DNA of 64,000 bases from Brasenia schreberi (GCA_036023115.1 JAYKKT010000061.1:16122501-16186500); one strand, 5' to 3'; positions 1-13,799 are shown, counted from the first letter of the stretch. Notes: generated by a model from the letters alone, not told the origin. Numbers and translations are program-made.

Positions 1-445
1 GACCTCACTACTACCAAGAGGTATGCTAATCCTGGGTTGTAATTTTGGTTGGAAGAATAAGCCACCTGAGTCACCCTTCATTGTGAAAATATTTTGATTG
101 TACAGAGTTCAGGCCCGGTTGGGGTCTGTCTAACCCATCTCGAGTACGAAAAATGACCTTACTCTTTTAGAGTTAAATGCCTTCCACCAAGATTGAATCC
201 AATGGCGACCAAGAATCTACGTTGCCAACCACACTTAATGTGAGAAATGCTTGGTTTTGTTTTGTGGTAATAGGAAAAGCACCCTTTGGATATATTGCTA
301 TCTACTTAAATTTATTTTTCTTAACATATTAATATCACAAGAGACCCAACAGTTGTCAACAATACCAATCAATTGATCGAGTGTCAACATTCTCAAAATC
401 GTGCATGCGCTTTGTTTTGCAAAATCACTGCTACATTATACGTAC
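1..445. other. No exon recognised; possible alpha-DOX intron 3
   Basis: This stretch follows the donor of the last visible alpha-DOX exon (minus strand, GT at 444-445). I read the minus strand for the next expected alpha-DOX motifs, beginning with the rest of the split Trp codon, and did not find them. The fourth exon therefore lies to the left of the window or has been lost. The interval from about 60 to 260 has no sustained open frame in either direction. Confidence 0.4.
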
Positions 446-1746
446 CACAAAGGTGTGCGCAAGTTGATGAACCCAGTTTTAATGTCATAAAACCCTGTTG
501 GTACCTCCTTGCTCTTGTAGAATCTGAAGGATTTGAGAGGGCATTGGCTTGCTACCTCAGAAGGAGCCCTAATCTCTAGCTGCAGTAAGATCAATACATC
601 ATTCACGCATATGCATACACCTTCGTGTGCACGTATATATCCATTATGTACTTATTTTTTTATACTAACATGTATGTGTACGTCTGGCCTTAAAAAGAAT
701 ATGGGGTCAGATGCTACTTGGCAAGATGCATGTACCTGATTGGTTTCTTCAAGATGATCGATCCAGTCATGGATCATGAACTGGATCCAGGACGATGCTA
801 TCACATTGAATTGCTTCCCTGTGTCAATAAGCTTCCTCCTCGCTAGCAATTTGGTGGCCACAACCACAGGGTCCGGCTTCATCAGCTACAGAGAATAACA
901 CCCACAGATTTTAGATACACATAACATGCACAGCTTGGTGGAAATTAAGTCCACCTTGGCTCTTGGTTAATCACATTATGGCGGCCATACTATCTATCTT
1001 TCGTGACGATCTTTAAAAGTCAAATCTCATCGTGTAATCAACTTTCTGATAGAGAAATATAAAAGTATAAGCTTATATCGAAAATGTTAATATTTCCGTC
1101 TGTCTAACTTTGATAGTTTCATCTTTCCATCTCTTCAACAGCTACGGAACAGTAGTATGATTTATTATCTTCTTTTCTTCGTTGGTTGTTGGGGACAAAA
1201 ACACAGACATGCACATACACACAATCCGTGGAGGCAATTTTTTATTTTTTATTACAACACACACACACAAGCAGGTTGGGGGGTCAACCTGCTTTTGACA
1301 CAGATCTGGAATGAGAAAATCCACTCCCAGGAGTTTTAATCACTGAGGTTAAAAACTTGAAGAACCTGTCTCGTGGAAGGGAAACCCAATTGTCTGCCTG
1401 CAGCTAAGGCCCTTTTCAAATGCACTAACCCTTCGAGGGTTAAATACAATGAATATGGCATCTATTAATTCATTTGACTTACACTGTCCATCTGATATTG
1501 AGGAAGCATATTCCTTCCAAGGAAGGTCCCTTCGCTGCCTGCTTCGGATTGAAAAGGGTTATTGTATTCTCCATCTGCCGTCCGGTAAGGCTAGTCGATA
1601 GGGTTGAACCGCACACCAACTGGGGTCTTCCCCACATTGAGAAGGTTGTAATTCTCGTGCAGACGCCGACGAAGCCCCAAGTAAAACAACCCTAAGATCA
1701 CTGGCAGACTATGCCACAAACCCAGCTTATCAATGGAGTGAACGAG
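446..1746 (-). pseudogene. Alpha-dioxygenase (fatty-acid alpha-oxidation), three internal exons, stop-containing
   Basis: Alpha-dioxygenases are heme enzymes of the cyclooxygenase/peroxidase superfamily that add O2 to the alpha carbon of fatty acids, typically in plant stress and defence. Three exons are readable on the minus strand. Exon 1746-1483 is 88 codons, with acceptor GATGCAG and donor AGT/GTAAGT. It encodes LVHSIDKLGLWH, NYNLLNVGKTP and PYRTADG. Exon 885-736 is 50 codons (acceptor CTCTGTAG, donor CAG/GTACAT) and holds the distal-heme His motif FMIHDWIDHLE. Exon 579-446 is 134 nt (acceptor CTGCAG, donor TG/GTACG), with APSEVASQCPLKSF and KEVPTGFYDIKTG, ending inside a Trp codon. Phases agree throughout and introns are 597 and 156 bp. 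At 1593-1591 a TAG replaces the Tyr expected before PYRTADG. No first exon was found directly upstream on this strand; a matching one lies on the plus strand at 41040-41150. Family identity is firm. The inactive call rests on the stop and the missing first exon. Confidence 0.88.
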
Positions 1747-2520
1747 CTGCATCCACAAACAATAACAAGCCAAAGACCTTGGGGGTTAAAAATTCAGCGT
1801 CTCAGATGTTCGTCTTTGTACAATAGAATCCTTCCTATATATTGAGAAAGGAAATATGTGAGTTGATCAAAAGTTTTGGGGCATAGATAGTTTAAAGGTC
1901 CATATATAGGGTTACTTTTCTGAAGAAAACAGAAGTCAAAAATAAAGCTACAGAGCTCATGTTGCAAGACTTGAGTGCGTAAAATATACCTTTCGGTAAA
2001 CAAATGAATGCAAGTGTGTATAGATAAAGGGGCATGATATATAGGTATTTCTGTATCTCTGCGTACAAGAAAGAAACAGGAACCAGTTCCTGCTTATTGC
2101 TCAGCTTTCATCTTTATGATTCTTTTAAACTTCAACTATAGATATGTTTTCTATGCCCTTGAACTAACAGTAATCCATTGTTGAACCATCACATCTCAAC
2201 ATACAACTCATATTTTATATGGTCTAGTAAAAACATTTCAATCAAATTATATATATTACGTGCGTACATATGTATGTCTTAGGGATAAGATTTTGATTGT
2301 CATTTTTTTCATGGAATCAAAATTAACATTACCCAACCTAGTCATACCATACATAAGATGATTCAATATTATTTACAAAAGAATAAGAAGAAAAAATAGA
2401 GGTTTTATTAAGTTTTAATTTTGAGATGGATATATTTTGTGATGAAGACCTCTTCTTCGATGACATGTTGGGGTCTATGCTCTTAGTTCTTACTGATAAT
2501 CTCATTGGCTTATAACTTAT
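1747..2520. other. No gene recognised (upstream side of alpha-DOX fragment)
   Basis: This is where alpha-DOX exon 1 would be expected on the minus strand if the gene were collinear. The open frame seen here on the minus strand (1794-2003) has no resemblance to the alpha-DOX N-terminus. The DNA is AT-rich with no other recognisable feature. Confidence 0.4.
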
Positions 2521-2524
2521 TCTA

Positions 2525-2740
2525 GGCTTCATTATGTATATCATATTTATATCAGGCTTCATTTTGATTCAATGCGTATTCAATGTATATAAAACATGTA
2601 TACTAGGCTTCATCTTAATTCAGTATGTATTCAGTTTGTATAACACATATATATTGAGCTTTATCTTAATTTTAATGTGTATAATATGTTTATACCAGGG
2701 TTCATCTTGATTCAATGTATATTACTCATATTCTCACCCT
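2525..2740. repeat. Degenerate tandem repeat, about 50-bp unit, four copies
   Basis: Units start near 2555, 2606, 2656 and 2698 with a common core resembling GGCTTCATCTTGATTCAATG followed by TGTATATAA. A shorter partial unit starts at 2525. Spacing is 51, 50 and about 42 bp. The array is noncoding and imperfect. Confidence 0.6.
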
Positions 2741-2939
2741 TTTAAGTAGTTTATGCATAAACACCTTGATTGTGCATTACTATGTTCAAACATGTTGGGT
2801 CTTTGTTCTATGCAATTATTATGATTGAAGTCGATCTCAGCATAAAGGCATGTAATGTAACTCTAGCTAATTTGTTTTATTCATGAATACCATGAACTAT
2901 GCATATGTTAACTTTGAAAAGTTTTAGGAGGATAAAGAA

Positions 2940-3110
2940 GATACATTTGATGACAAATGAAGAAGATATTACGGATGTATTCCCATTGATATTTTGTGTA
3001 TCACGTATATATGAAAAAGATATTATGGATATATTTCCATTGATATTTTGAATGAAGACCTTTTATATTAATGATGGATGAAGAAGATATTATGGATTAT
3101 AATATGCTTC
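2940..3110. repeat. Degenerate tandem repeat, about 60-70 bp unit, three copies
   Basis: The block GAAGATATTATGGAT followed by ATTTCCATTGATATTTT recurs near 2960, 3017 and 3084 with substitutions. No coding function is apparent. Confidence 0.5.
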
Positions 3111-3825
3111 TGGAAGGTTTCCCAGTTCATCATGGAAGCTTTAGATAAAGTTGGGTAGTTTAAAATGGTGAGTTTTATGTATCATGTTAATATGATTAGA
3201 ATGTATCATGTACATTGCTTCTTTTATATTTGCCTTTGATGTTAACAATAAAAGGATTTTTTGATGGGTAAAATAAAAGGATTCTATATTATGGTTTTTA
3301 TATATAATCCTAAGAACCGCAGGGTGAAAGTGAGTTAAATGAGATGATTGTGGAAAAGGTGTAAGGGCATGGACTTGGAGACCCATGGGGTAATGCTACA
3401 CGGAGCAGGACAAGTGAGGAAAAAAAATTTGTGGGGCAGGGTTTGGTGGAGGCCCTACCCCACCCCATTACCATCCCTAATCATGGCTTGTGGATGCCTC
3501 TACAACTTTACCAACATATGTTCACATGAGAACCTACCAGATGACTCACTCTTTCCATATTTTCATTTATGCATGTATGTTCAAGCAACATCACCATCCC
3601 ATCAACACCAACAGGAGAGCCAATGACTCTTCTACTTTTCAATCACCAACAGTTGCACCCCCTTGAGCCAAATATCATGATGCAAGTCTTAGGTAACCGC
3701 AATCACTGGTGGGATCACCACTGCCAATGAGACTAGCATGAGAACTCCGATGAATATTGAAATATAGCTGGTTCTCTCATTGGTGAATATAAGCCTAAAG
3801 ATTGTTGGAGTCAATTCCATGCGAT

Positions 3826-4405
3826 TGAGATTCTTGATATTGATGGAGTCAAATTATTCCATCATTCTAATCCACACATAGGAAATAAACAAGAAACAAG
3901 CAAAAAATTGTGCAGTCTTCAAGGCATGTGATATTTCAAATTTTCCTTTAAGCTTAATTTCCTATTGTCAGATTCAACTTTTCGGAAAGTAGTGAATTTC
4001 ATGGAGGACACAATTGACTAGTCATGAACGAATGTAGACAAGCATTGGGTATCATGATGTTAACATAATAATAATTCTTTACTATTCTTCCTACACACAA
4101 AAGAATAAGAGAGATAAACTTAGACTTATCTGGATATAATGGAACTGAACTCATATGCTTCATCCTTAGCATGATCTCATTACACACCATGGCATACCCT
4201 CTTATATAATAACCAAATTTTTGCTTGACCCATCTATTTATAGATGGTGAAGAGGCTTACTCAAGACCATCACACTTCATTAAGTGTGCTCATAGATATG
4301 AGTTATATCCTCGATATGTGTGTACTCTTCATTTATGTGCCTCAATGTTTGTGTCATGTCGATAAATACTGAAAAAAATCTAGTATTTTGGAAATTATCC
4401 AATTG
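3826..4405 (+). repeat. Interspersed repeat, copy A of an inverted pair
   Basis: This block matches the reverse complement of 44065-44480. Shared landmarks in order are GATGGAGTC, AATAAACAA, CTTCAAGGCATGTGATATTTC, CAGATTCAACTTTT and CCCATCTATTTATAGATGG. Copy A holds about 190 bp (roughly 3990-4185) that copy B lacks. The look is that of an LTR or other dispersed repeat. It is important because the two copies are in inverted orientation beyond the two pieces of the split alpha-DOX gene. Confidence 0.65.
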
Positions 4406-6195
4406 TGTTCGGTTCATTTCCTTATAGGAGCAACTCATGTTCGTACAATTACAAGCAAAATGTGTTAGCCAGCATCTCATTTACTTGTTAATGAGCTGAA
4501 TTTTTTAGCCATTTGTATAAAAACCGAATGTTGTTAGTTTGTTAAACATGTATGGCATTGATCTAAGAAAAAAAATTAAAAATCTAGTTGATTTCCATAC
4601 ATGACGAATTCAAGGAACTCCTGTACCAAGAAAATGAATTCAAGGTATTCTTTGCCCAATACAAAAGATTTAACACACAAAGCAAGTCGAGATAGATCAT
4701 ATTTGCAATATGTGGTCCTCGGTAAGCATAACTTGAACTGATACAAGATCTTGCTTTTGTCATATATTGAAAATTGGGTGATGATTTCACAAGAATGTTA
4801 GAAAATGCTAACTTCTGCATTGCGGGGAAGTGGCTATTCACAGAGCTTAGGCTATCATGTGGGTTCATGAGAATTCTAAAACATGTATCCTAGGTTACTC
4901 TTCTAGTTTTAAGAAAAGATTGCAATTGGTGTGAGTCGATGACAACTATCAAATCTAGCTTGAGAAGACTTTTTGAGCGGATCTTACAAAGGAAAGAGAT
5001 TCTACAGGACTAGAAAGCAAGTCAGATACAAGGAAAAAGTTGATTGTTTGGTTTCGTGATGCCTCAAGCCTTCTCATACCTGCCTTCTATAGACCTATAG
5101 AAACTGTCCTAAAGATACTTTCCAAATTCCGACGAGTTGTTTCTTGAGAACGATTCTAAGTGATTAATTTCTTTCTTAGTGAACCCTCCAGATTTCGGTT
5201 GCTATTCTTTAATCATCCACAGTGTGGACATGTAAACGCTAAAACATTTCTTAGAAAGTCTGCATTAGATCTAGATAACTGGTTTTGAAATGGTCCATTC
5301 CGAAATAGATAAGATGATACCTTGAATCCTAGTTTTCACAAGGAAACAATCCACATTTGTCGCTAAGGAGAGGGCACCATGACTGGTTATGAATCCTATG
5401 CCACAACCAATTAGAGATCCAAACTCATCCCACGCAAGAGGATAGGTCTGAGTGGGATATTTGTTGGGAGGATATTGTCATCCGCTTAATAAGAATCAAT
5501 TCAGATATGGGTAGACTTATTCAGGAAGGGGTTTGATTCAACTCACAAAGAGTTATCTTGCATCATAATGACATCAGCAAGGTAGGGCCCAGGAAGGCCA
5601 CCCACATTCTTAGTCGTTCAACCCTATGCTAAGCCTTTGCATTTACAAGCCAGATCATGTGCCTGGCAAGCCATACATTTGAGGCCCAAACAATTGAATA
5701 TGATTTGATCAAGTTTCATCCTTGTGGTGCATACGAGTTCACACAACTCAATTAAGGCCCTACACACAATTTGAACATACATTTGGCTTGGTTAACCCAA
5801 TGCATTCTGACCCACATTTTGTTCATATAGCTAACACCTTAGTTCAAACCAAGCAAGTCCAGACCAAGAACCTGGCCCTATCTATTCACGTTTGTGAACC
5901 TTGGAACTTGAACTCATTGTCACACTTAGAGCATGATCTGGTATAGCATTATTGGAATATCCATTTACATATACAAATGTGATTATATATGTTTATCTAT
6001 AATAACCGCATATAGAGAGAGAGACATACACGCACATGCAAGGCACATATATAAATACATATAAAGCCCAGGCAAGCATATGGGAGGACTCAGGGTTCAT
6101 GGCTTCCATACTCTCTCAACCTACATTTGGTATAGTGTAGGCTCAGGTGAACTTGACTCTGTCATCGACCCACACTTGAAGATTTATTCAACTGT
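4406..6195. other. No gene recognised
   Basis: Only short open frames without family motifs are present. The sequence is repeat-like unique DNA. I could not assign it to a transposon family. Confidence 0.4.
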
Positions 6196-6199
6196 CATA

Positions 6200-6200
6200 A

Positions 6201-6246
<46 letters not shown>

Positions 6247-6356
6247 TATGTTTTATCAAGCCAATTCACACCCAGGCTCACGCCTATATATTATATATAT
6301 ATATATATATATAATATATAATATATATATATAATATATATATAGAGAGAGAGAGG
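6200..6356. repeat. Compound microsatellite (AT)n-(TG)n, then (AT)n-(GA)n
   Basis: An AT run (6200-6216) passes directly into a TG run ending about 6244. After 35 bp of normal sequence an AT/ATAAT tract (6281-6343) ends in GAGAGAGAG (to about 6356). A short peptide predicted across it is an artefact of the repeat. Confidence 0.9.
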
Positions 6357-9300
6357 GGTAGTGCTCAATGTCCTAGTCTATACGCATCGTTTCAACCTTC
6401 TAGATGACTTCAAATGGTTCCTCAAAATTGGAAGCCCTTTGTACATATCCTTGCAAAATTGCCAGTAAATCCACTATGTCATCTTTAACCATAATCGTGG
6501 GTCTTCTTGGAAGACTCCCACGCCTTGCAGAATGAGATACATCATCTCCCCTTGCATCGATACTATAGCCGATAACTAGTTGGCTACCTTATTCCAACTG
6601 TCCATCCCCAAACATCCCCGAATATCCCCTTTCTTTTGATGAGTAGAACCAACTGCACTTTAGTTTGAGCTTTGGATCTATTCATCAGTCTTGCTGAAGT
6701 TATGTTATTCAACTAGGCTAACAATCTAGTCTTCAAATAAAATGAAAAATAAGAGGGCAAGCATAATCTAGTTCTCATTCTTCTCGCTTTCGTTTAGAAA
6801 GCTGCTTTTTGTTTAGAGAAGAAGGAAACTCATCAGACCCTTTTCATTTTTAATGATGGGATTTAGCCAATGTTGTGGAAGTGAGTCATGTTGAGGCAAT
6901 CCCTTTTGAGCGGCATAGCTTGACCTTGAATCAACCAAGAGCAGTTTCTCATCAGAAGGGTTAGAATGTCTTTAGAGCTTATTCTCACAAGAAGCTCCAA
7001 TGTAATTTTCTCATGCTCTTGTATATCACTGTTTCATTCTCTACTCCTGTATGTATGTATATAGAGCTTTTTCACTTCTAAATATACCGTTACCTCTTTA
7101 ATGAAATGACTCATACAGAAATTGCCTTTTTTGTTGCCTTTCTATGAAAGCCTAAAAAATGTTTTTGTGAAAACAATTAATCAAAGCATTTGATAATGAG
7201 AAATAGTAATGTAATTAGGGAAGGAAGTCCACCTTGCTAATTGCATTAGTGAGGCTTTATGGTCACTATCAGTAAGAGATCAAATTGTAAGGCATTTACC
7301 TCACTCTCAAGCTTTGCCATACACTCGACATTATTGGCAATACATTATTCAGCCACTTCCATGGCCATCAGACTATCTCTTCGTTGTCAAGAGGTTGTTC
7401 CCAATGCTCTAATCTGATCATCTACTGCCATGCCCATCTTGTCACTGTTGTTATGGTTGTTGTATGCCCTCACTGGTGACTGCATAACCTGGCTCTAAGT
7501 CCACTTGTCACATCCCTAACCCATCGACCTATCTATTTTTGGTACAATGATTTGGAACAGTGCCCTCCCCAATGGCCAGCCTTACCTTCTCAAATTTTTC
7601 CAACACAACAAGAGTTGTGGAATCCCTTATGCTTTGAATTATGCAATGGTCTTATACACAAAGACCAACTACTCATTCACTAGTTCCCGACGAGGGTCAG
7701 CTTATTCACAACTCATCAATTACAAAGTCAAAGCTATGCAAGTACAACACTTGGCTAACATCCAACCATGAGTTATCTCACATCGATGTCAATCTCACTT
7801 CCCAAACACAACCCCCATGCCCCCTCAACAGAACCCAACCAAGCCACACGCACTCAATTGTCTACGGATTCTTTTTTCGAGCAACCACACAGCTGAGGAG
7901 TTGTCAATCTTGGCCTCTCTCTCCACCTCTGTTGTAGAAGCCGCGTACTCCAAAGGAATTGTTTTCTAGAGGTTGAATGTCTGCCATCTTTTATTATCAT
8001 TGTCGAATCGGCATTAATGTCTCAGCATCTCTCACCCATGTTCAACTACAAGAGACTGCCATCTATCGTGCCAACCTTCGACGAGATAAGTTTTTCCATT
8101 GGGCTTCTTTGTAAACCCTCCTTCCCTGGTCACCAGCCTTATGCATGCAGACCCCACTCAGATCTTATCAATTACTATGGAAGTGTAAGCTCAAATTTGA
8201 ATTTGAATCCTTGACTTCTGAATTCCACGTTTTGCCACCCCACTTGTATGGTTGCTTGCATTAATTGCACCTCCATACATTCTATCTCAAGATTTCTACA
8301 ACGTTAATCTTTCCCAACAAAGCACACTAGCAAAGCTCTCTATCTTCCAACACCATCCAATACTTCTTTATTAACAACAATGAGTTTTACTAGAGAACTT
8401 AAGAATACGAAGGGTCGATATATTACTAGTCCCTTATTGCAGAAGATTGGCATCTTCATTCAAATTTTGGTTTCCGTTGTTGGTTGGGTTGCATATAACA
8501 TTGACAATTTTTAACATGGTACAAGAAACCTAACATATAAACAGCAAGTGAAAAAGTATGTCCATGTGAGAACCTTTCATGCCTCATATTGTGAAGAAAA
8601 AGCATGTCAACTTTGTTGGGGGAGGTGGTGAGGGGCCCATCCAAATTGAACATGACAAGTATGTGTCATTTGAAAATTGTTGTTGAAATCGGACATCATA
8701 TAGATCCCATTATTCGATGGCGTGGGGCGTGTGCTAGAGGCTGCTGCCCTCAAGAGGACCAGGCGTTTTGTGGTCCCCAGGACTACGACTGTTCATAGAG
8801 GAGTGTAGATTGCTTATTATTGGGAGCATAGGGACTTTATGGGAGTCCTCTTTTTTGATGAGGTTCGAACCCAATTCAGGTCGAAACCTCGAGAATACTT
8901 CACATTCGAGTAACCTCAAGGTGGGGATTAGGTAGGCCGTAGTCTACATGGTAAGGTCGAATGGTTTTGAATGTATCTCCCTTGATACACCTCTAATTGA
9001 TGTGATTGGTTTAAAATCTAGACACAAAGGGCTATCCAACGGATCAAACTTTGGGTGATTTTGATAAGAATTGGAATTTTGACAATTTTTTTAATCTTAT
9101 ATGGATTATATCGGTAGACTAGTTAAATTCCTCCAGACAGGGACAGTTGCCTTAAATCCCTTGATCAAGCTCTGATTCTCATGATTCTTGATTTCACAAA
9201 ATGATGATTAGTCTCGAGAGAAATGGGTTAGTTACAGTCGTTCGTCAAGAAGTTAAGCTCAGTCAATAGAAGTCAGAAGTGCCTCTAATATGGTATGATT

Positions 9301-10599
9301 ATTTCTATCATATCTTAGCCGTTAGAACTCCGATTTGAGTGATTCTTATTCTGCTAAAGTAGATATGACAAGCTTTCTAGGTATTTATGAATCATGAAAA
9401 TTTACTAGAAATAGAGTTTTGGTGAATTTTGTAACTCTAGGCATATTCTGATAGAGTGATAGTTGTAGGTCTGATTACGCAATCGAATGCAGAAAGATCA
9501 AACTCATAAAAGAAACACAGTTGAGAATGAACAGGAGAATTACATTGATAAAAGAAGAGGCTATAACTATGAAAACTACAAAAAATTAATTAGGCTAATT
9601 GTGATGCATTGATTGATCCCCTTGAAGGTGAGTAGAAACTCATATTTATAGTTGATGGTGGGTAGATTTTCGATCCTTTTTCACTCTTATAAATTAGTTT
9701 TTGTAACTTCCATTGGCCAGATTTCAGATCCTTCTCCACTCTTCCACATCAGTTTTTATAAATTAGTTGCCCATAATTCTTAGACAGTAGACATGTGCTT
9801 ATCTTTTTAGGGATAGTTTTAGTCATATACGTTGCTAAACAGTTATTCTGTGGATCCTTTTATAATTTTTGATGCCAACAAAATTTAAAAACTATTTTTG
9901 TTAGTAAAATCAACTTTTTTGCTAACACATCAAGGGACACACATCACTTTCAATGAAACCAATATACGAGAGAAGAGGATAGCTATCTTTTTCATGGTTG
10001 CCATCCATCCTTAGGCAAAAATGGAAAACAAAATTGAAAGGATATAGTTGATTGGGTGATACAACAAAAATGAATAGGCAACTCTGAAAGATATGGTGAT
10101 TTTGTATTTCCTAAGTATTCATTTCAAAACTTATAAAATAAGAATATTAAAACCTTTCAACCAAAGCTGTGTTGATGCAGATACATGCAGCTAGAACAAA
10201 ACATGTATATGAACAATGCACTAGGGTATCTACAACAAGTGGTTGTCACTTTAGTCAAGATTGATGCAAAATGCATCTCCTCCTCCTTAGGGGGACACCC
10301 ACCCAGAATGACCCAAGAGTACCAGCAAGGGAGACATTAAAGAACGTGACCTAGCAAATTATCACTGAAATGTGGTCACAAGCTGTTGCATTTCAATAGA
10401 ACCCACCTATGGACAAGGATGTGAGTCTTGTGATCAATATTGAACGGAACGCTAGGTGGATGTTGATTCTTGAAGAAATGTTTTTGAGATGGATAGATCC
10501 GTGGAAGTGAACCTTGCTCATAGGCTTGTCTAGCCAACTATGACTTTTAGTTGAGATCATCAAGTTCATTATATAGGAGAATGGTTTGCTTCTCATTTA
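6357..10599. other. Intergenic, no gene recognised
   Basis: The minus strand near 6390-6590 shows a broken open reading (about 70 residues, including PTIMVKDDIVDLLAILQGYV) that could be a retrotransposon remnant, but I cannot place it. At 9655-9760 a stretch with GATCCTT, CACTCTT and ATAAATTAGTT occurs twice. No other exon or element was identifiable. Confidence 0.4.
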
Positions 10600-11049
10600 A
10601 GTTGTATCAATAGAAGACATGAATTTTATCATGAGAAGTGGAATATAGAGCTCATGACACACACATTGATCACCAATTGTTGAATCTGCTTATTCCATGG
10701 AGGTTGGAGGTTACCTAAATGGGACCAACTTGGATATGCCTCTTGGATGTGACTCCTAGTCTTTAGAAGCTGCAATTCTTTCAATTAGTTGTACAATCAT
10801 TGGGAGGCACATTAGGATGGATGAGGTTACTTGCCTCCTCCTTGAAATATTCACAAATGCTAGAATTTGTATCCAATTACCTAGACTTGCAGATACATAG
10901 TAATAGGTGGAAATTAGTTTGGAGCAGGGAACTAGTTTCTTTGCCAAATTGAAGTACTTCTTAGTGTTTTGATTATGGTGCAACTTACCACAACAGTGGG
11001 GTTTACAGTGCAGGATTATCCAAGTCCTCCGCAAAGAAGCCAAGTGATG
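10600..11049 (+). mobile_element. L1-type LINE, ORF1 (DUF4283-like) fragment
   Basis: Read on the plus strand through several stops, this matches the nucleic-acid-binding ORF1 of plant L1 LINEs. Signals include SLEAAILSI, then IGRHIRMDEVT, ARICIQLPRL, VEISLEQGTSFF and a degraded Cys-containing end near LWCNLPQQWGLQC, where a CCHC knuckle is usually found. At least four stops (three consecutive at about 10896-10904) and no flanking ORF2 show it to be a dead fragment. It is a different lineage from the L1 at 13.8-18.7 kb, judging by the residues in the shared motif. A minus-strand open frame over the same bases is a shadow. Confidence 0.65.
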
Positions 11050-13795
11050 AATGACATTTCACACCTTGGGCCTATGAGTCTTGCCTTAGTCAACCCTATG
11101 TTGATTTATCTAATGTGGCACCACTAGCCCGAGGTGTTAGAGGATATAATTCTATGTATATATATAAGAACATTTTTATTTCACAAACACTAACCAATTG
11201 TGATTGTTCCACCTTCACGAGGCCACAAAAATCACGTTGAAACAAAGAGGAGGACCATAATTTGTTATGGTCTACATCAAACAATCTAAACTTATTTATC
11301 AACTCTATAAATAGAAATTGATATTCATAGTACAACCAACCATTTACATTATTGACAAATTATCATCTCTAATACCTCATACATGAGCTAAACCAAACTG
11401 ATAGGAACTCAACCTCAAGTTTCAGGTTGCAACTTAACCCATAAATTATTAGCATAAAATTGTGGGATATCTACATGTGCCAGTATGTGAAAAATATATA
11501 CTTTATACCAAGTATATTAGAAGGATGCATGTTTTGAAATAAATAGCATGACAGTTAGGATCTAACAAGACAATGTATCATTTATCAAAAGTTTCAAAAA
11601 TTGACATGTATAAATATTTGCACATTTAATTCATGTTTCAATAATTAAGGCCAACACCATCCAAACCCACCACCAGCCTTGGGTACACACCAGCTATAGC
11701 TCCTGGAGCCCACACTATGCTTGCCCTTGATCAAACATCCAAGAGCTTTCACATCGCTCACATCCAAACCTCTAGATAACCCAAACACCATAATACACGA
11801 TATGGGTAGTTTATTCACACAATTAAATCAATTATCTCTTTTAAATTTAACAATTATTATATTGCATCAAAACCACCACTATCATCATCAATATATAACT
11901 TAGTAGACACACACAAATCCATCTAAATATGCTCATAGTAGACCACTTAGCAAATCAATGAAATAAATATCGTATCGAGTCATCAAGATCAAAATTAACA
12001 ATCATGCACAATTTAAAACCCACAGAAAAGTATCCCCATATGACACAGAAAAGTATCCCCATATAATGCATGCACACCTCAAACATAATAGAATATGAAT
12101 TGACACGACATGAGTATGACCCCAAAACACGAATTGTTGCCCTATTTGTCTCTTCATGATACCTAATCTTCATTTCAAAATCGATATAACTTTTAGGTAC
12201 ACAAAAAGAATAAAAAAGAATATTCCTTTCTCTCTTAGTTTGCATTGTCAGTTATACTTTCAGAATATTCTCTTCATTGACTTGCTCTACTATGTGGCTA
12301 AATTTTATGTGCAATAAAAAACTTTCAAAATTACAAAAGAAAAAGAGAAAGGGGTAGTAGTAGTGAGGGTGCTGAACAACTGTAATTTCGTGATTTTTTG
12401 GACATACAAGTCTAGGTTTAGTTCAATGAGTAGAATGGCAATTCCATGATTCAAATAATCAGTGTGAATATATTATAAATTTATATGGAAATAAAGAAAG
12501 TTAACGAAATTATGAAAGAAAGTTAGAAATGGGTGGTAGCAAAGGGGATATCAACTAAACAAAAGGGATTTGATGATTTTTGTAAATATTCAATTATAGA
12601 TTTAGGTTCAATGCAAAAATCAAATAACTACTTCATGATTCAAGACAAAAATCAAGAAAGAATACAAAGAGAAAAGTGAGAACTTTTAGAGAAAAGTAGA
12701 ATGAAAAAAAGGAGGAAGAAGAACAATACAGTAATGTACCATATTGAAAGGAGCAAATTGTTTTTGGATGGCAAGGATGAAGCCCAATGACTCCGGAAGG
12801 TATATAGGAATTGGAAAATTTTTTGATCTCCAAAACAAATAATTGGGTGATCCATGTGATCTGAGTTGGGTTTGCTAGTTTATCCTATATCTTTCCATTA
12901 TAAATATAGATTGAGTGTCTTGTTTTGGATTGCCAGATCTAGATTGTTGCTCTTACGTTAGTAACTATAACTAGTTACTTATTAACAAGCTAGTATGTAA
13001 CTATTACAATAATTTTCCATAGATGCCTTCGCATGATGAGATAACTTTCAACTTCAATTCAAAGGTATGAGTCATTTTTTATATTAATGGGTATAAGTTT
13101 GATTGTTGAGTACAACAAACAATACGTCTACACAAAATAGTTTTTCTGTAAAAGGAGGTGTCTACGGCATACAGAGTCTTACATGATATTAAAGTTTATT
13201 CTCTATCAATAAATCCTATATTTTCTTTATGTGTATTTGACATTATTAGGATGTGATGTAGATGGATTGAAGTTGATACTAGTACATGTTTCTCAAGAAT
13301 CATTTGAAATGAAACATACATGCTTCCTTGTCTCACAATACAAGTATGATACTAAAAAGGTCAATTTAGGCAAGATTGGAAGGTGATTTGCTAACAGAAG
13401 CCAAGAGATTCATGTGAATGCAAATTGTAATTTCAGTTACAATAAGCATGGAAAAGATTGTGATTGGTGAACATAATTTTTGAAGAACTTTTTGTATGTT
13501 TGTGGCTTGAATATGGTTATGCTTTGTAACTTTAATTCCATTATATAACAATCAACTATTTAATTTCTATTGTTTGTTTTATTGCAGATAAAGCTTAACT
13601 TTCAAGATAGTGTAGTATGTAAAGTATTTCCATTACCAATCGTGTATGTATGGTAGAGGAAAAGTTGATGTTAATATGGATACTAGCAATGTTGACCTAA
13701 GTGAAGGAAACAACATTCATGCAATCTGGTTTCTTCTAAAAAAACAGTTGACTACAAGCCCCCTCGAAGAATTCTCTAATTGTTAAATTTGTTTT
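11050..13795. other. No gene recognised; one perfect-looking short duplication
   Basis: A 22-bp unit, CACAGAAAAGTATCCCCATA plus two bases, is tandemly duplicated at about 12020-12063. The rest is AT-rich with no exon or transposon motif I can support. The minus-strand frames near 12633-12855 are low-complexity Phe/Ser readings and are not believed. Confidence 0.4.
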
Positions 13796-13799
13796 ATGA

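Noticed and set aside
1474..1695. Plus-strand 73-codon ORF over the alpha-DOX exon
   Set aside because: It is the antisense shadow of the minus-strand exon at 1483-1746, which has splice signals and clear family motifs.
8855..8890. tRNA-like GGTTCGAACCC box near 8863
   Set aside because: No A box, acceptor stem or cloverleaf can be drawn around it, so it is a chance B-box match.
12633..12855. Two overlapping minus-strand Phe/Ser-rich ORFs
   Set aside because: Low-complexity readings of an AT-rich purine tract in two frames at once, with no conserved domain.
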